Below, one piece after another: positions 27,831 through 36,487 of a stretch of 64,000 nt of DNA. The stretch is from positions 374,871 to 438,870 of the forward strand of contig NZ_LMHK01000001.1 of assembly GCF_001427875.1 (NCBI RefSeq). The letters run 5' to 3'. Position numbers and translations under genes: made by a program. Each line of letters starts with the position of its first letter. The first letter of the stretch is position 1. This stretch comes from Devosia sp. Root685. Its GTDB lineage: Bacteria > Pseudomonadota > Alphaproteobacteria > Rhizobiales > Devosiaceae. A model generated the notes under the pieces. The model was given only the letters and a program-made list of their open reading frames with translations, had not been told where the DNA came from and did no database searches.

Positions 27831-27900
27831 TCATTCCCGCGGAAGCGGGAATCCCCGTTCAGATGCTGGAAACAGAGATCCCCGCTTTCGCGGGGATGAC
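27831..27900. repeat. Pair of inverted palindromic repeats
   Basis: Two hairpins, ATTCCCGC-GGAA-GCGGGAAT (27833-27852) and ATCCCCGC-TTTC-GCGGGGAT (27878-27897), are separated by 25 bases. The TCATTCCCGCG... and ...CGGGGATGA flanks make them mutually inverted. This is the REP/BIME layout of the TCATCCCCGCGAAAGCGGGGATC-type repeat that is common in proteobacterial spacers. It occupies the 241-base gap between purQ and an acyltransferase gene; I see nothing else there. Confidence 0.85.
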
Positions 27901-27922
27901 GTCGTGCATGTGGATGGGAGTA

Positions 27923-28990
27923 CTATTCGGCTGGAGCGGCCACGGGTCTCGCCGCTTGGGACCCCGGCAGATGTGCCCAGGCGGGCCGTTCGAACAGGAA
28001 CTTGCCGAAGCCGACCTTCTCCGTGATCCACCACAGCACCAGCGGCGAGCCAATCGCCACGACCATGATGATCAGGCTCACAAGGTTGGGCTCCTCGATG
28101 CCAAGGGCCAGCAGCAGTGTGCGGGCAATGCCCATAGGCAGCACGAAGGCGACATAGACAACGAGCGACTTGCCGCCCATCCAGCGCAGCCAGTTCATCC
28201 AGGGCAGCCGCACCAGAAGGGCCGAGGCAATGCAGATCGCCACGGCGCCGGCCAAAGCCGCAAGAAGGTGCACGCCGGGCAGGGCGCCCCAACCCATCTG
28301 GATGTGTACAGGATCGAGCCGGAAGCCCGGCGAAAAGACAAGAACGGCATTGACCACGGCCCATACCGCCAGCACGCCAAGCGCCGCGCCGACATTGCCA
28401 GCCGACCAATCCGCAATCCGGAAGATCTGCGGCGCGAAGACGTAACCAGCGTAGAAATAGACGAAATAGGCGCAGAACTGATCGATGAGATAGCTCCCGG
28501 TATGAACCGCCGCCATCTGCAACACCGCGCCAACCAGCAGCGCCGCCCAATGCGGCACCTTGAACTGGTGCAGAACCTTGCTGATGAGCCCAAAAATGCC
28601 GAGCATGTAGATGAACCACAGCACGCCATAGGGTTCCACCACGGCCCAGGCGAGATAACTCAGTGCGCCAACGGGATCGCGGCCAACCAGCGCCACCTTG
28701 AAGACGATGTGGATCACCGCCCAGAGCGCGTAGAAATAGAAGTAATGCAGCACACGCCGGTCGGCATAGGCGCGCCATGGACGATCGATCACCTGGCTCA
28801 GGAAAAGTCCCGAAATCAGAAAGAACTCGGGCATGCGGAAGGGCATGGCGAACGCGATCGTCCAGTGCAGGAAACCGGTCTGCCCGGTATCCTCGCCCAC
28901 GCTCGATGCGCAATACATGATAACGACCAGAAAAATGGACAGGCCCTTGGCCATGTCCACCCAATCGAGTCTTTGCTTGCCCACAATCAT
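27923..28990 (-). CDS. Acyltransferase family 3 membrane protein
   Basis: 355 residues with about ten helices. RLDWVDMAKGLSIFLVVIMY is the family's opening helix with the Asp-x-x-Lys-Gly motif, and SGLFLSQVIDRPW follows helix 2. Such proteins O-acylate sugars in cell-surface polymers or act on membrane-bound acceptors. It sits inside the purine gene run, between purQ and purS, without an obvious link. The start at 28990 follows GGGAGCG; an upstream start at 29038 is less likely. Confidence 0.87.
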   Translation of the reverse strand: MIVGKQRLDWVDMAKGLSIFLVVIMYCASSVGEDTGQTGFLHWTIAFAMPFRMPEFFLISGLFLSQVIDRPWRAYADRRVLHYFYFYALWAVIHIVFKVALVGRDPVGALSYLAWAVVEPYGVLWFIYMLGIFGLISKVLHQFKVPHWAALLVGAVLQMAAVHTGSYLIDQFCAYFVYFYAGYVFAPQIFRIADWSAGNVGAALGVLAVWAVVNAVLVFSPGFRLDPVHIQMGWGALPGVHLLAALAGAVAICIASALLVRLPWMNWLRWMGGKSLVVYVAFVLPMGIARTLLLALGIEEPNLVSLIIMVVAIGSPLVLWWITEKVGFGKFLFERPAWAHLPGSQAARPVAAPAE

Positions 28991-29106
28991 TGTCGCGCTC
29001 CCATGCGATTTGGACGCACGATAGCAAAAGCCTGACACCAGCCCGTTAAGGTCTGCGATCAGCTTCTAGACAATTGCAGGCTTGGTAAGAAATGCCCTAA
29101 GGGCGC

Positions 29107-29199
29107 TTACACCGGCACCGACGCATAGGCTGCGAACAGCAGGCCGAGCGAGGCGAAAAACATTACGGAGAGAGCAATCTGGGTCTTACGCATATGCAT
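29107..29199 (-). CDS. Possible small single-helix membrane protein
   Basis: A 30-codon frame, MHMRKTQIALSVMFFASLGL and further hydrophobic residues ending ASVPV. It has one positively charged start followed by a single membrane helix. AGGA lies 6 bases before the ATG at 29199; an in-frame ATG at 29214 would add five residues but lacks a ribosome site. It fills an otherwise empty 257-base gap before purS. There is no known family; coding is suggested by layout only. Confidence 0.42.
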   Translation of the reverse strand: MHMRKTQIALSVMFFASLGLLFAAYASVPV

Positions 29200-29246
29200 A
29201 CGGTCCTGCGCCATGTTGGCGCGTAAGCAGTTATCGCAATTAAGCG

Positions 29247-29489
29247 TTAATTAGAGATTTCGATCTGGTAGTTTTCGATCACAGTGTTCGCCAGCAGCTT
29301 TTCGCACATGCCGGTCAGCTGTGTCCGGGCGGCTTCAACATCGGTGCCGTCGAGAACCAGATCAAAAACCTTGCCCTGGCGGACGCCTTTGACGCCGCCA
29401 AAGCCGAGGGAAGCCAGCGAGCCTTCGATGGCCTGGCCCTGAGGATCGAGAACGCCAGCCTTGAGCGTGACGGTAACGCGCGCTTTCAT
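29247..29489 (-). CDS. purS: Phosphoribosylformylglycinamidine synthase subunit PurS
   Basis: 80 residues. MKARVTVTLKAGVLDPQGQA and the GFGGVKGVRQGKVFDL block are the PurS signature. PurS is the small dimeric subunit that joins PurL and PurQ. Its gene lies 17 bases downstream of purC on the same strand, so the two are co-transcribed. Confidence 0.96.
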   Translation of the reverse strand: MKARVTVTLKAGVLDPQGQAIEGSLASLGFGGVKGVRQGKVFDLVLDGTDVEAARTQLTGMCEKLLANTVIENYQIEISN

Positions 29490-29506
29490 GGTGTCTTCCC
29501 GAATTT

Positions 29507-30271
29507 TTACTGAACGAGACGCGGACCGGTGGTCAGCGCATTGTCGTTTTCAACGAGGATGCCGAGGCGCTGGGCCACTTCGCGATAGCTTTCGACGAGA
29601 CCGCCGAGGTTTTCGCGGAAGCGATCCTTGTCCATCTTGTTGCGGGTCTTGATGTCCCACAGGCGGCAATTGTCGGGGCTGATTTCGTCAGCCAGCACGA
29701 TGCGCATCAGGTCGCCCTCATAGAGACGGCCGCATTCGATCTTGAAGTCGATCAGCTGAATGCCGACGCCCATGAACAGTCCGGTCAGGAAGTCATTGAC
29801 GCGGATGGCAAGGCTCATGATGTCGTCGAGCTCGGCCGGGGTAGCCCAGCCAAAGGCCGTAATGTGCTCTTCCGAAACCATCGGGTCCTTGAGCGCATCG
29901 TCCTTGTAGTAGAATTCGATGATCGAGCGGGGCAGTTGCGTGCCCGCTTCGAGTCCAAGGCGCTTGCAGAGCGAGCCGGCGGCATAATTGCGCACGACCA
30001 CTTCGAGCGGGATGATCTCGACTTCCTTGATCAACTGCTCGCGCATGTTGATACGGCGAAGGAAGTGAGTCGGGATGCCCATGGTGTTGAGCTTGGTGAA
30101 CACGAATTCGGAGATTCGGTTGTTCAGCACGCCCTTGCCGTCGATGATTTCAAGGCGAGCGCCGTCGCCGGCCGTGGTGTCATCCTTGAAATACTGGACC
30201 AGAGTACCGGGTTCAGGACCCTCGAAAAGGATCTTGCCCTTGCCCTCATAGATTTTACGTCGACGATTCAT
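29507..30271 (-). CDS. purC: Phosphoribosylaminoimidazole-succinocarboxamide synthase
   Basis: 254 residues. [20 protein letters not shown] is the SAICAR synthetase opening, and [18 protein letters not shown] and [11 protein letters not shown] (with the DFK ATP/Mg residues) follow. It joins aspartate to CAIR in de novo purine synthesis. Start at 30271, where homology begins. It is the first gene of purC-purS and is divergent from the DUF1476 gene; the 228-base spacer should hold both promoters. Confidence 0.97.
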   Translation of the reverse strand: MNRRRKIYEGKGKILFEGPEPGTLVQYFKDDTTAGDGARLEIIDGKGVLNNRISEFVFTKLNTMGIPTHFLRRINMREQLIKEVEIIPLEVVVRNYAAGSLCKRLGLEAGTQLPRSIIEFYYKDDALKDPMVSEEHITAFGWATPAELDDIMSLAIRVNDFLTGLFMGVGIQLIDFKIECGRLYEGDLMRIVLADEISPDNCRLWDIKTRNKMDKDRFRENLGGLVESYREVAQRLGILVENDNALTTGPRLVQ

Positions 30272-30499
30272 GGGGGTTCCGCTGCCGTGAAAAAGTGCAC
30301 CGTTTAGGCGCGCTTCATGCGCCAGAATGGCACGGAATAGCAAGCTCTTTCGTGTCGGCCCCATTGGCGCCGCACCTGATTGTGGTAACCGCCACACAAG
30401 GTCGCATGTCAGCCGCTTGCCGTTGATTTGCGTGGCTCAACCGCCTATGTCGGTGGAGAACGGCCGGGCGACCGGCAGGCAAGCCAAATGGGAGAGACC

Positions 30500-30823
30500 A
30501 TGAGCGGGTTCGACGATCGTCAGAAGGGCCAGGAAGCCAAGTTTGCTTTCGATTCTGAGAAGAAATTCAAGGCCGAAGCACGGCGCAACAAGCTGCTCGG
30601 CATCTGGGCGGCCGAACTGATGAGCCTTTCGGGCGACGACGCCAAGGCCTATGCGGCCGAAGTGGTTGCTGCCGATTTCGAGGAAGCGGGCGACGAGGAC
30701 GTGTTCCGCAAGGTGTCAGGCGATCTCAAGGCCAAGGGCATTTCCGTCGGCGAAGACGTGATTCGCCAGAAGATGGCGACTTTGGTTGCCGTCGCCAATG
30801 AGCAGATCGCCTCCGAAGGCTGA
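30500..30823 (+). CDS. DUF1476 protein, F1-ATPase inhibitor zeta type
   Basis: 107 residues, soluble, helical. SGFDDRQKGQEAKFAFDSEK is the DUF1476 opening. The Paracoccus member is the zeta subunit, which plugs the rotor of the F1Fo ATPase to stop ATP hydrolysis at low energy charge; the intrinsically mobile N-terminus seen here is the inhibitory part. GGGAGAG precedes the ATG at 30500. Placement opposite purC is common in the class. In some rhizobia the zeta protein inhibits only weakly. Confidence 0.92.
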   Translation: MSGFDDRQKGQEAKFAFDSEKKFKAEARRNKLLGIWAAELMSLSGDDAKAYAAEVVAADFEEAGDEDVFRKVSGDLKAKGISVGEDVIRQKMATLVAVANEQIASEG

Positions 30824-30847
30824 TCTGACTGCGCGTGGAAATTGAAA

Positions 30848-30876
30848 GGGAGCCGGCTTTGCCGGCTCCCTTTTTT
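30848..30876 (+). terminator. Intrinsic terminator of the DUF1476 gene
   Basis: A 10-bp stem (GGGAGCCGGC / GCCGGCTCCC) with a TTT loop, followed by six T. It lies 24 bases after the stop and ends just before the stop of the opposing DUF1344 gene. Confidence 0.94.
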
Positions 30877-30878
30877 AT

Positions 30879-31181
30879 TTATCCGATAGTGACGTTGCTC
30901 GCCTGATAGGCGCTCCCGTTCATCTTCCAGTGCACGGTTACCTTCTCACCGGCCTTGAGGCCTGGGTCCTTGAAAGTGGCTGGCAGCTGGTAAATCTTCC
31001 CGTCCGCCAGGGTCAGGGTATGTCCCTTGAGGTCGAACGCTTTGACCGTGCCCGAAATGGACTGGTCGGCCTGCGAGGTTACCGCGGGTTTTGGCGCGGG
31101 GGCTGCAGTCGTGGCCGCAAAAGCGGCGCCAGGTGCAGCGGCAACAAGAGCGATGAGAAGGGGAGCGACGAACTTACGCAT
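30879..31181 (-). CDS. DUF1344-like secreted protein
   Basis: 100 residues. A signal peptide (MRKFVAPLLIALVAAAPGAAFA) precedes an Ala/Pro linker and a small beta domain (SGTVKAFDLKGHTLTLADG ... PGLKAGEKVTVHWK). This matches the DUF1344 pattern of small periplasmic OB-like proteins in rhizobia; the function is unknown. The start at 31181 follows GGAG by 7 bases. The 239 bases upstream contain no gene or clear signal. Confidence 0.8.
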   Translation of the reverse strand: MRKFVAPLLIALVAAAPGAAFAATTAAPAPKPAVTSQADQSISGTVKAFDLKGHTLTLADGKIYQLPATFKDPGLKAGEKVTVHWKMNGSAYQASNVTIG

Positions 31182-31420
31182 GATTTTCTCCATGCGAACG
31201 TTGGGCGAAATGCCCAGATAGCTGGTTTTCCGGAGACGTCGCGTCGCGAATGTTTTCGTCATTCGCCGGCGTTTCCAAACCAACGAGGACTGGTTTAGGT
31301 CCGCGCCAATGCCTTCTCAAGTTAAGAAGATTTAATTCGGATAGGCGTTTTTCGGTCTTTCTTTCAGTGAGTTAGGCAAAATGTGGGCCGATTTCCGGCG
31401 CCCCTGCCAAAGTCGCGCCA

Positions 31421-31840
31421 CTATGGCCTGATGATGCGTTTTGCCATGCCGATCGAGGCCGGCATGACGGGCTCGAAGCCATATTTGGCATAAAGGTGCC
31501 GCGCATCGCCGTCGGCGATAAGGCTGACATATGCGCCATCAGGAGCCTCGCCGTTCAGCTTGTCCATCAATGCCGCCATGATCCGCTTGCCGAGGCCCTT
31601 GCCCTGATGCGCCGGCTCCACGGCAATATCGACGATCTGAAACGCCGTGCCGCCGTCGCCGATGATTCTGCCCATGCCGATGGCGCGGCCATCGAACATC
31701 AGGGTGACGCCGAACCAGCTATTTGGCAGGCCAATGCTGGCGCCTTCGCGGGTTTTGGGGCTGAGACCGGCCACAACGCGCAGGCGGAGATAGTCATCGA
31801 CGGCCGGTATTTCGGCCACAAGGCGATAGGCGTCGGTCAT
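31421..31840 (-). CDS. GNAT N-acetyltransferase
   Basis: 139 residues, a compact GNAT domain. Strand 4 and the acetyl-CoA loop read VDIAVEPAHQGKGLGKRIMAAL (Q-x-x-G-x-G), and ARHLYAKYGFEP is the usual end motif. The substrate is unknown. The start at 31840 overlaps the stop of the upstream hydrolase gene as ATGA. It is the last gene of rpe-purB-hydrolase-GNAT. Confidence 0.9.
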   Translation of the reverse strand: MTDAYRLVAEIPAVDDYLRLRVVAGLSPKTREGASIGLPNSWFGVTLMFDGRAIGMGRIIGDGGTAFQIVDIAVEPAHQGKGLGKRIMAALMDKLNGEAPDGAYVSLIADGDARHLYAKYGFEPVMPASIGMAKRIIRP

Positions 31841-32385
31841 AGTCGCTGCATCAGGCGCGTGAACATAAGCAGGCCTTCGGGCCAGGGGCCGTGGCCCGAT
31901 TGAACATTGATATGTCCCGCCTCGCCGGCCTGATGAAAATCCGAACCCCAGCAATTGGCGAATTCCACTGCGCGTTCGAGGCTCACATAGGGATCGTTGC
32001 TTGAAGCCACGACCATGGATGGGAAAGGCAGGGGATCGCGCGGAATCGGCCGGAAGACATGCGTCGCCTCGGGCGCTGCCGGGCTCAATTCGACGTCGGT
32101 CGGCGCGACGAGAAATGCGCCGCGAACATTGTCCGGGAGCCGGGGCGCGGCATGCACCACGGCCGATACGGAGGTCGAATGCGCCACAAGAACGACTGGC
32201 CGTACCGTCAAGCGGCAGGCCTGGTTGATTGTCTCAACCCAGTCGTCCGCATCGGGCTCCCACCATTCCGCCTGCTCGAGAATCGCGGCGGTCGCCATCT
32301 TCTCGGCCCAGCGCATTTGCCAGTGGCCCGCCTTCGAGCCGCCGAGACCGGGAAGAATCAGAATATCGGCTTCGGCTATTCTCAT
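31837..32385 (-). CDS. RBBP9/YdeN-family alpha/beta hydrolase
   Basis: 182 residues. LILPGLGGSKAGHWQMRWAE is the RBBP9/YdeN opening. The nucleophile elbow reads VAHSTS in place of the usual GHSLG, the acid is in SSNDPYV and the His in AGHIN, so a Ser-Asp-His triad is possible but the elbow is unusual. Members are serine hydrolases of unknown substrate. It is coupled at both ends by 4-base overlaps, with purB before it and the GNAT after. Confidence 0.88.
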   Translation of the reverse strand: MRIAEADILILPGLGGSKAGHWQMRWAEKMATAAILEQAEWWEPDADDWVETINQACRLTVRPVVLVAHSTSVSAVVHAAPRLPDNVRGAFLVAPTDVELSPAAPEATHVFRPIPRDPLPFPSMVVASSNDPYVSLERAVEFANCWGSDFHQAGEAGHINVQSGHGPWPEGLLMFTRLMQRL

Positions 32386-33713
32386 GCCCCGAAAACCCGG
32401 GCAAAGATCGTGTTGACGTGCTTGAGGTGGTAAGCGTCGTCGAACATGTCGTCGATCTGCGCATCGCTCAGCGTCACATCCGCATCGGCCTTGAGGTTTT
32501 GCGCAAAAAGACCAGTCCGATCGCCCCGGTGTTCCCAGACCTTCATCGCATTGCGCTGCACTGCCGCATAGGAATCCTCGCGGCTATAGCCCGCTTGCGT
32601 CAGCGCCAGCAGCACGCGCTGCGAATTGTGCAGCCCGCCAAGCAGGTCGAGATTTCGACGCATGTTTTCGGGATAAACGACCAGCTTGTCGATGACATTG
32701 GTCAGGCGTGCCAGGGCAAAGTCGAGCGTTACCGTCGCGTCCGGCCCGATCATGCGCTCGACCGAGGAGTGCGAAATATCGCGCTCATGCCAGAGCGCCA
32801 CGTTTTCGAGCGCCGGAACAACCATGCCGCGCACGAGGCGGGCAAGGCCGGTGAGATTTTCCGTAAGCACCGGGTTACGCTTGTGCGGCATGGCCGACGA
32901 GCCCTTCTGGCCCGGCGAGAAGTATTCCTCGGCCTCCAGAACTTCGGTGCGCTGCAGGTGGCGGATTTCCACGGCCACGCGCTCGATCGACGAAGCGATC
33001 ACGCCCAGCGTCGCAAAGAACATGGCGTGGCGATCGCGCGGGATCACCTGTGTCGAGACGGGCTCGATCGAAAGCCCGAGCTTTTCGGCGACATATTCTT
33101 CGACCTGCGGGTCGATATTGGCAAAGGTGCCGATCGCGCCCGAGATCGCGCAGGTGGCGATTTCATCGCGTGCCGCGACGAGACGCGCGCGGTTGCGGCT
33201 GAATTCGGCATAGGCTTCAGCCAGCTTCACGCCAAAAGTCGTCGGCTCGGCATGGATGCCGTGGCTGCGGCCGATGGTGATGGTATTCTTGTGCTCAAGC
33301 GCGCGGCGCTTCAAAGCGGCCAGCAGCGCGTCGATATCGGAGAGCAGGATATCGGCGGCCCGCTTCATCTGCACCGAAAGCGTGGTGTCCAGAATATCCG
33401 ACGAGGTCATGCCCTGGTGCACGAACCGCGCATCGGGCCCGACGATTTCCGACAGGTGCGTCAGGAAGGCAATGACGTCGTGCTTGGTGGTGCGCTCGAT
33501 CTCGTCGATGCGCTCGACGTCAAAGCCATAGTCACCCTTTTCCGCCTTGCGGGCGTTCATCACGTCCCAAATCTTGTCAGCGCTTTCCTTGGGCACGACG
33601 CCCAGTTCGGCCAGTTTGCTCGTCGCGTGCGCTTCGATTTCGAACCAGATGGCAAAGCGGGTCTCGGCCGACCAGTTGGCAACCATTTCGGGACGGGAAT
33701 AGCGCGGAATCAT
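32382..33713 (-). CDS. purB: Adenylosuccinate lyase
   Basis: 443 residues. SSAMPHKRNPVLTENL is the fumarase/aspartase-superfamily signature containing the mobile catalytic loop, and FVHQGMTSSDILDT carries the substrate-binding Thr/Ser pair. It removes fumarate from SAICAR and from adenylosuccinate. It follows rpe with a 30-base gap and overlaps the next gene by 4 bases. Confidence 0.97.
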   Translation of the reverse strand: MIPRYSRPEMVANWSAETRFAIWFEIEAHATSKLAELGVVPKESADKIWDVMNARKAEKGDYGFDVERIDEIERTTKHDVIAFLTHLSEIVGPDARFVHQGMTSSDILDTTLSVQMKRAADILLSDIDALLAALKRRALEHKNTITIGRSHGIHAEPTTFGVKLAEAYAEFSRNRARLVAARDEIATCAISGAIGTFANIDPQVEEYVAEKLGLSIEPVSTQVIPRDRHAMFFATLGVIASSIERVAVEIRHLQRTEVLEAEEYFSPGQKGSSAMPHKRNPVLTENLTGLARLVRGMVVPALENVALWHERDISHSSVERMIGPDATVTLDFALARLTNVIDKLVVYPENMRRNLDLLGGLHNSQRVLLALTQAGYSREDSYAAVQRNAMKVWEHRGDRTGLFAQNLKADADVTLSDAQIDDMFDDAYHLKHVNTIFARVFGA

Positions 33714-33743
33714 GGGCTTAGCCTCGGCAGTTCAAAAGTGGAG

Positions 33744-34424
33744 TCAGGCGACACGACCGGTGGCCGCATCACGAATGGCCGCAATGCGGCTGGCATAGGT
33801 TTTGGGATCATTGCCGCCATAGACGGCAGAACCAGCAACGAGCACGTTGGCCCCGGCATCGACAATGGCGCGGGCGTTCTCGGCGCTCACGCCGCCATCG
33901 ACCTCAAGATCGATATCGCGCCCGCCGATCAGCGCTTTGGCTTGGCGGATCTTGCTGATCGCTTCAGGAATAAAGCTCTGCCCGCCAAAGCCGGGATTGA
34001 CACTCATGATCAGCACGAGGTCGACATCGCCGATCACATGCTGGATTGCCGAAACCGGCGTTGCCGGATTAAGCGCCACGCCGGCTTTCTTGCCCAGGCC
34101 CCGAATGGCCTGCAGCGAACGGTGAAGATGTGGCCCGGCCTCAGCGTGGACGGTAATGATATCCGCGCCACCTTTGGCGAAATCCGCCAGATAGGCATCG
34201 GTCGGCGAGATCATCAGATGGCAGTCGAAAACCTTGTCCGTTATCCCACGGATCGACTTCATGATCGGTGCGCCAAAGCTGATATTGGGCACGAAATGGC
34301 CGTCCATCACGTCGATATGGATATAATCAGCGCCGCCGGCGACAATGGCTGCCACCTCGTCTCCAAGCCGCGAGAAATCGGCGGAGAGGATCGAAGGGGC
34401 GATGCGAAGAGGACGGGCCGACAT
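33744..34424 (-). CDS. rpe: Ribulose-phosphate 3-epimerase
   Basis: 226 residues. [34 protein letters not shown] (metal-binding His/Asp) and [12 protein letters not shown] are the family's active-site strands. It interconverts ribulose-5-P and xylulose-5-P in the pentose phosphate pathway. It heads the operon with purB, linking precursor supply to purine synthesis. Start at 34424 is preferred over one 12 codons upstream. Confidence 0.96.
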   Translation of the reverse strand: MSARPLRIAPSILSADFSRLGDEVAAIVAGGADYIHIDVMDGHFVPNISFGAPIMKSIRGITDKVFDCHLMISPTDAYLADFAKGGADIITVHAEAGPHLHRSLQAIRGLGKKAGVALNPATPVSAIQHVIGDVDLVLIMSVNPGFGGQSFIPEAISKIRQAKALIGGRDIDLEVDGGVSAENARAIVDAGANVLVAGSAVYGGNDPKTYASRIAAIRDAATGRVA

Positions 34425-34639
34425 CAGGAGGCACCTCAGCGACAGAGCGTTTTCAGGCAATCGGTCTGGCTATAGGGCGGCAGGCGCGCTTGGGCAAGAG
34501 AACTCTGGCTAGCCTTTGGTGGCAGTGCCGGTTCCGGGCCTTTGCGAGCCCATAGCTGTTGAAAAGGCGGAGCTTCGGCAGGACTCCGGCGCCGTTGGCG
34601 GTTCATATCCATACTTGCCTGCCCGCGTGAGGACCGATC

Positions 34640-35983
34640 ATGGAATGGAACCGCCTGATTTCCGAGGAACGCCTTGGCGACAAGACGCCTGCATCCGGGG
34701 TCAGCCGGTCGATTTTTGTGCAGGATCACGACCGCATCATCTTTTCCGCGCCTTTCCGTCGCCTCGCCAACAAGACCCAGGTTCAGCCGCTCTACGAGCA
34801 TGATCATGTCCATCACCGCCTGATCCACTCGATAGAGGTGAGCAGCGTCGGCCGGTCGCTCGCCATGCGCATCGGGCACTGGCTGGCCGAACAGCACCTC
34901 ATCAAGCCCGGCGAAGAGCACAACCTCGCCAATATCGTGCAGGCCGCGAGCGTTGCTCACGACATCGGCAATCCGCCCTTCGGCCATTCCGGCGAAGACG
35001 CCATGGGCGCCTGGTTCGCCGAGCAGTTTGCCGCGGGCAGGGGGCTTGCCGGTGATGTCGAAACGGAGCTGCAATCGGAATTCACCGCCTTTGAAGGCAA
35101 TGCCCAGGGTTTCCGCATCCTCGCCCGCCTCGAAATGCGCCGCAATGACGGCGGCATGCGCCTGTCCAAGGCGACGCTCGGCGCCTTCATGAAATATCCC
35201 GTGACGGCCAAGACCCGCGCCGCAGTCAAGGCGAGCGGCGATGCCGGCTATGTCGGCCTCAAGAAGTTCGGCGTGTTCAGCAGTGAGTTTTCGCTCTTCG
35301 AGGACGTCGCAACCTCGCTCGGCCTTCCCCAGGAAAATGTCGGCCCCGAAAAGTGGTGGCGCCGCCATCCGCTGGTGTTCGTCGTCGAGGCCGCAGACGA
35401 CATCTGCTACAATATCGTCGACATCGAAGATGCCTTCACCACCGGCGAGCTATCCTACAAGGAGGTCGTCGAAATTCTGGTAGCGGCCGCCAAACCGCGT
35501 GACGCGAGCGCCGGAGACAGAAGCCAGGCCGAGCATGTTGCTATGCTGCGGGCCATGGCCATCGGCAAGGCCATCGATAGCTGCGTCGAGGCCTTTCAGA
35601 TCCACCACGAGGCGATATTGGCGGGCACCTTCTCCGGCGCGCTGACTGAAGTTTGTGAAATGGCGCCGATCTTTGACAACATGCGCAAACTCTCCTCGGA
35701 CCATATCTTCACCGCCCGGCGCAAAACCGAACTCGAAATCTCGGGCCGCCGGATCATCAACAACGTCATGTCCGGCATTCTGCCAGTCTTTGAGGACCTC
35801 GCCGCAGTGGGTTGGAACGCCGATCGTCTCGGTTCGCGGTCGCAGCAACTGGTGCGCGCCCTTGATCTCGACCTGCGCAATCTATCCACCCCAGCAGAGG
35901 CCCTCCACTCCCTGGCCGACTACACATCGGGCATGACCGATCGCTACGCCCTGCGCATCTCGAAAATGCTGTCGGGGCACTGA
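34640..35983 (+). CDS. dgt: Deoxyguanosinetriphosphate triphosphohydrolase-like protein
   Basis: 447 residues. RLANKTQVQPL (dGTPase motif), His63 and the HD pair H107-D108 (SVAHDIGNPPFGHSGE) show the metal-dependent HD fold that splits dNTPs into nucleosides and triphosphate. Relatives of this length are often dGTPase-like type 2/3 proteins with relaxed specificity, so the exact substrate is open. GAGGA lies 7 bases before the ATG. Divergent from rpe. Confidence 0.9.
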   Translation: MEWNRLISEERLGDKTPASGVSRSIFVQDHDRIIFSAPFRRLANKTQVQPLYEHDHVHHRLIHSIEVSSVGRSLAMRIGHWLAEQHLIKPGEEHNLANIVQAASVAHDIGNPPFGHSGEDAMGAWFAEQFAAGRGLAGDVETELQSEFTAFEGNAQGFRILARLEMRRNDGGMRLSKATLGAFMKYPVTAKTRAAVKASGDAGYVGLKKFGVFSSEFSLFEDVATSLGLPQENVGPEKWWRRHPLVFVVEAADDICYNIVDIEDAFTTGELSYKEVVEILVAAAKPRDASAGDRSQAEHVAMLRAMAIGKAIDSCVEAFQIHHEAILAGTFSGALTEVCEMAPIFDNMRKLSSDHIFTARRKTELEISGRRIINNVMSGILPVFEDLAAVGWNADRLGSRSQQLVRALDLDLRNLSTPAEALHSLADYTSGMTDRYALRISKMLSGH

Positions 35984-36028
35984 AGCCGTCTCGATCTCAG
36001 GCGCCCGGGTCTTATTTTCGACGCGCGG

Positions 36029-36250
36029 TCACTGTGCCGCTGCGAACACCGGGGGAGGCGCGCGGTCGGCCGCGCTTCTGTCCGGCAAAGCCAGGGACTG
36101 AAAGCCCAACTTTTCCCCTTGCCATTGGGCGACTTCCCGCCGGCAATGCGAGCATCCAAGAACTGTGCCCACCGGTAGAGTATCTGTCGTAATCGAATTG
36201 ATATGGCCGCAATGCGGGCAATTGATCGTCAAAACGGAAAATGAGCTCAC
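36029..36250 (-). CDS. Small zinc-ribbon protein
   Basis: 73 residues beginning at a GTG at 36250, 6 bases after AGGTGG. Two CxxC pairs, C11/C14 (CPHCGH) and C33/C36 (CSHC), with about 18 residues between them, form a likely zinc ribbon. The C-terminal half is low complexity. Function is unknown. It stands alone between dgt and the CcdA-like gene; the 237 bases on its upstream side show nothing else. Confidence 0.62.
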   Translation of the reverse strand: MSSFSVLTINCPHCGHINSITTDTLPVGTVLGCSHCRREVAQWQGEKLGFQSLALPDRSAADRAPPPVFAAAQ

Positions 36251-36487
36251 GACGCCACCTTCGGTTGCGTGGCGGCAGCTTGATCCTCTTGGGGGCGCTT
36301 GACTGTCGTCGCTGAAGCCACGTTAGGGGCAGCGACTGTTGAACCCTATTCCTCGAGATATAGTGTGTCATCCACAATCTGAAAATCGATGCGAACCGGT
36401 CCGCTCACTTCCCTGCGATGCGACCGGAAGGCTCATTGCTTTATGCCGCTGCCGCGCTACACAGGGCGCCAAGTAAGGAGCGTCGCC

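Noticed and set aside
32229-34475. A 748-codon open frame on the plus strand opposite purB and rpe
   Set aside because: It is antisense to two certain genes, has composition and codon pattern of a shadow frame in GC-rich DNA, and shows no family features.
36251-36487. A gene in the gap before the CcdA-like gene
   Set aside because: No frame there has a ribosome site and family features; the CcdA-like gene is better started at the TTG at 36488.
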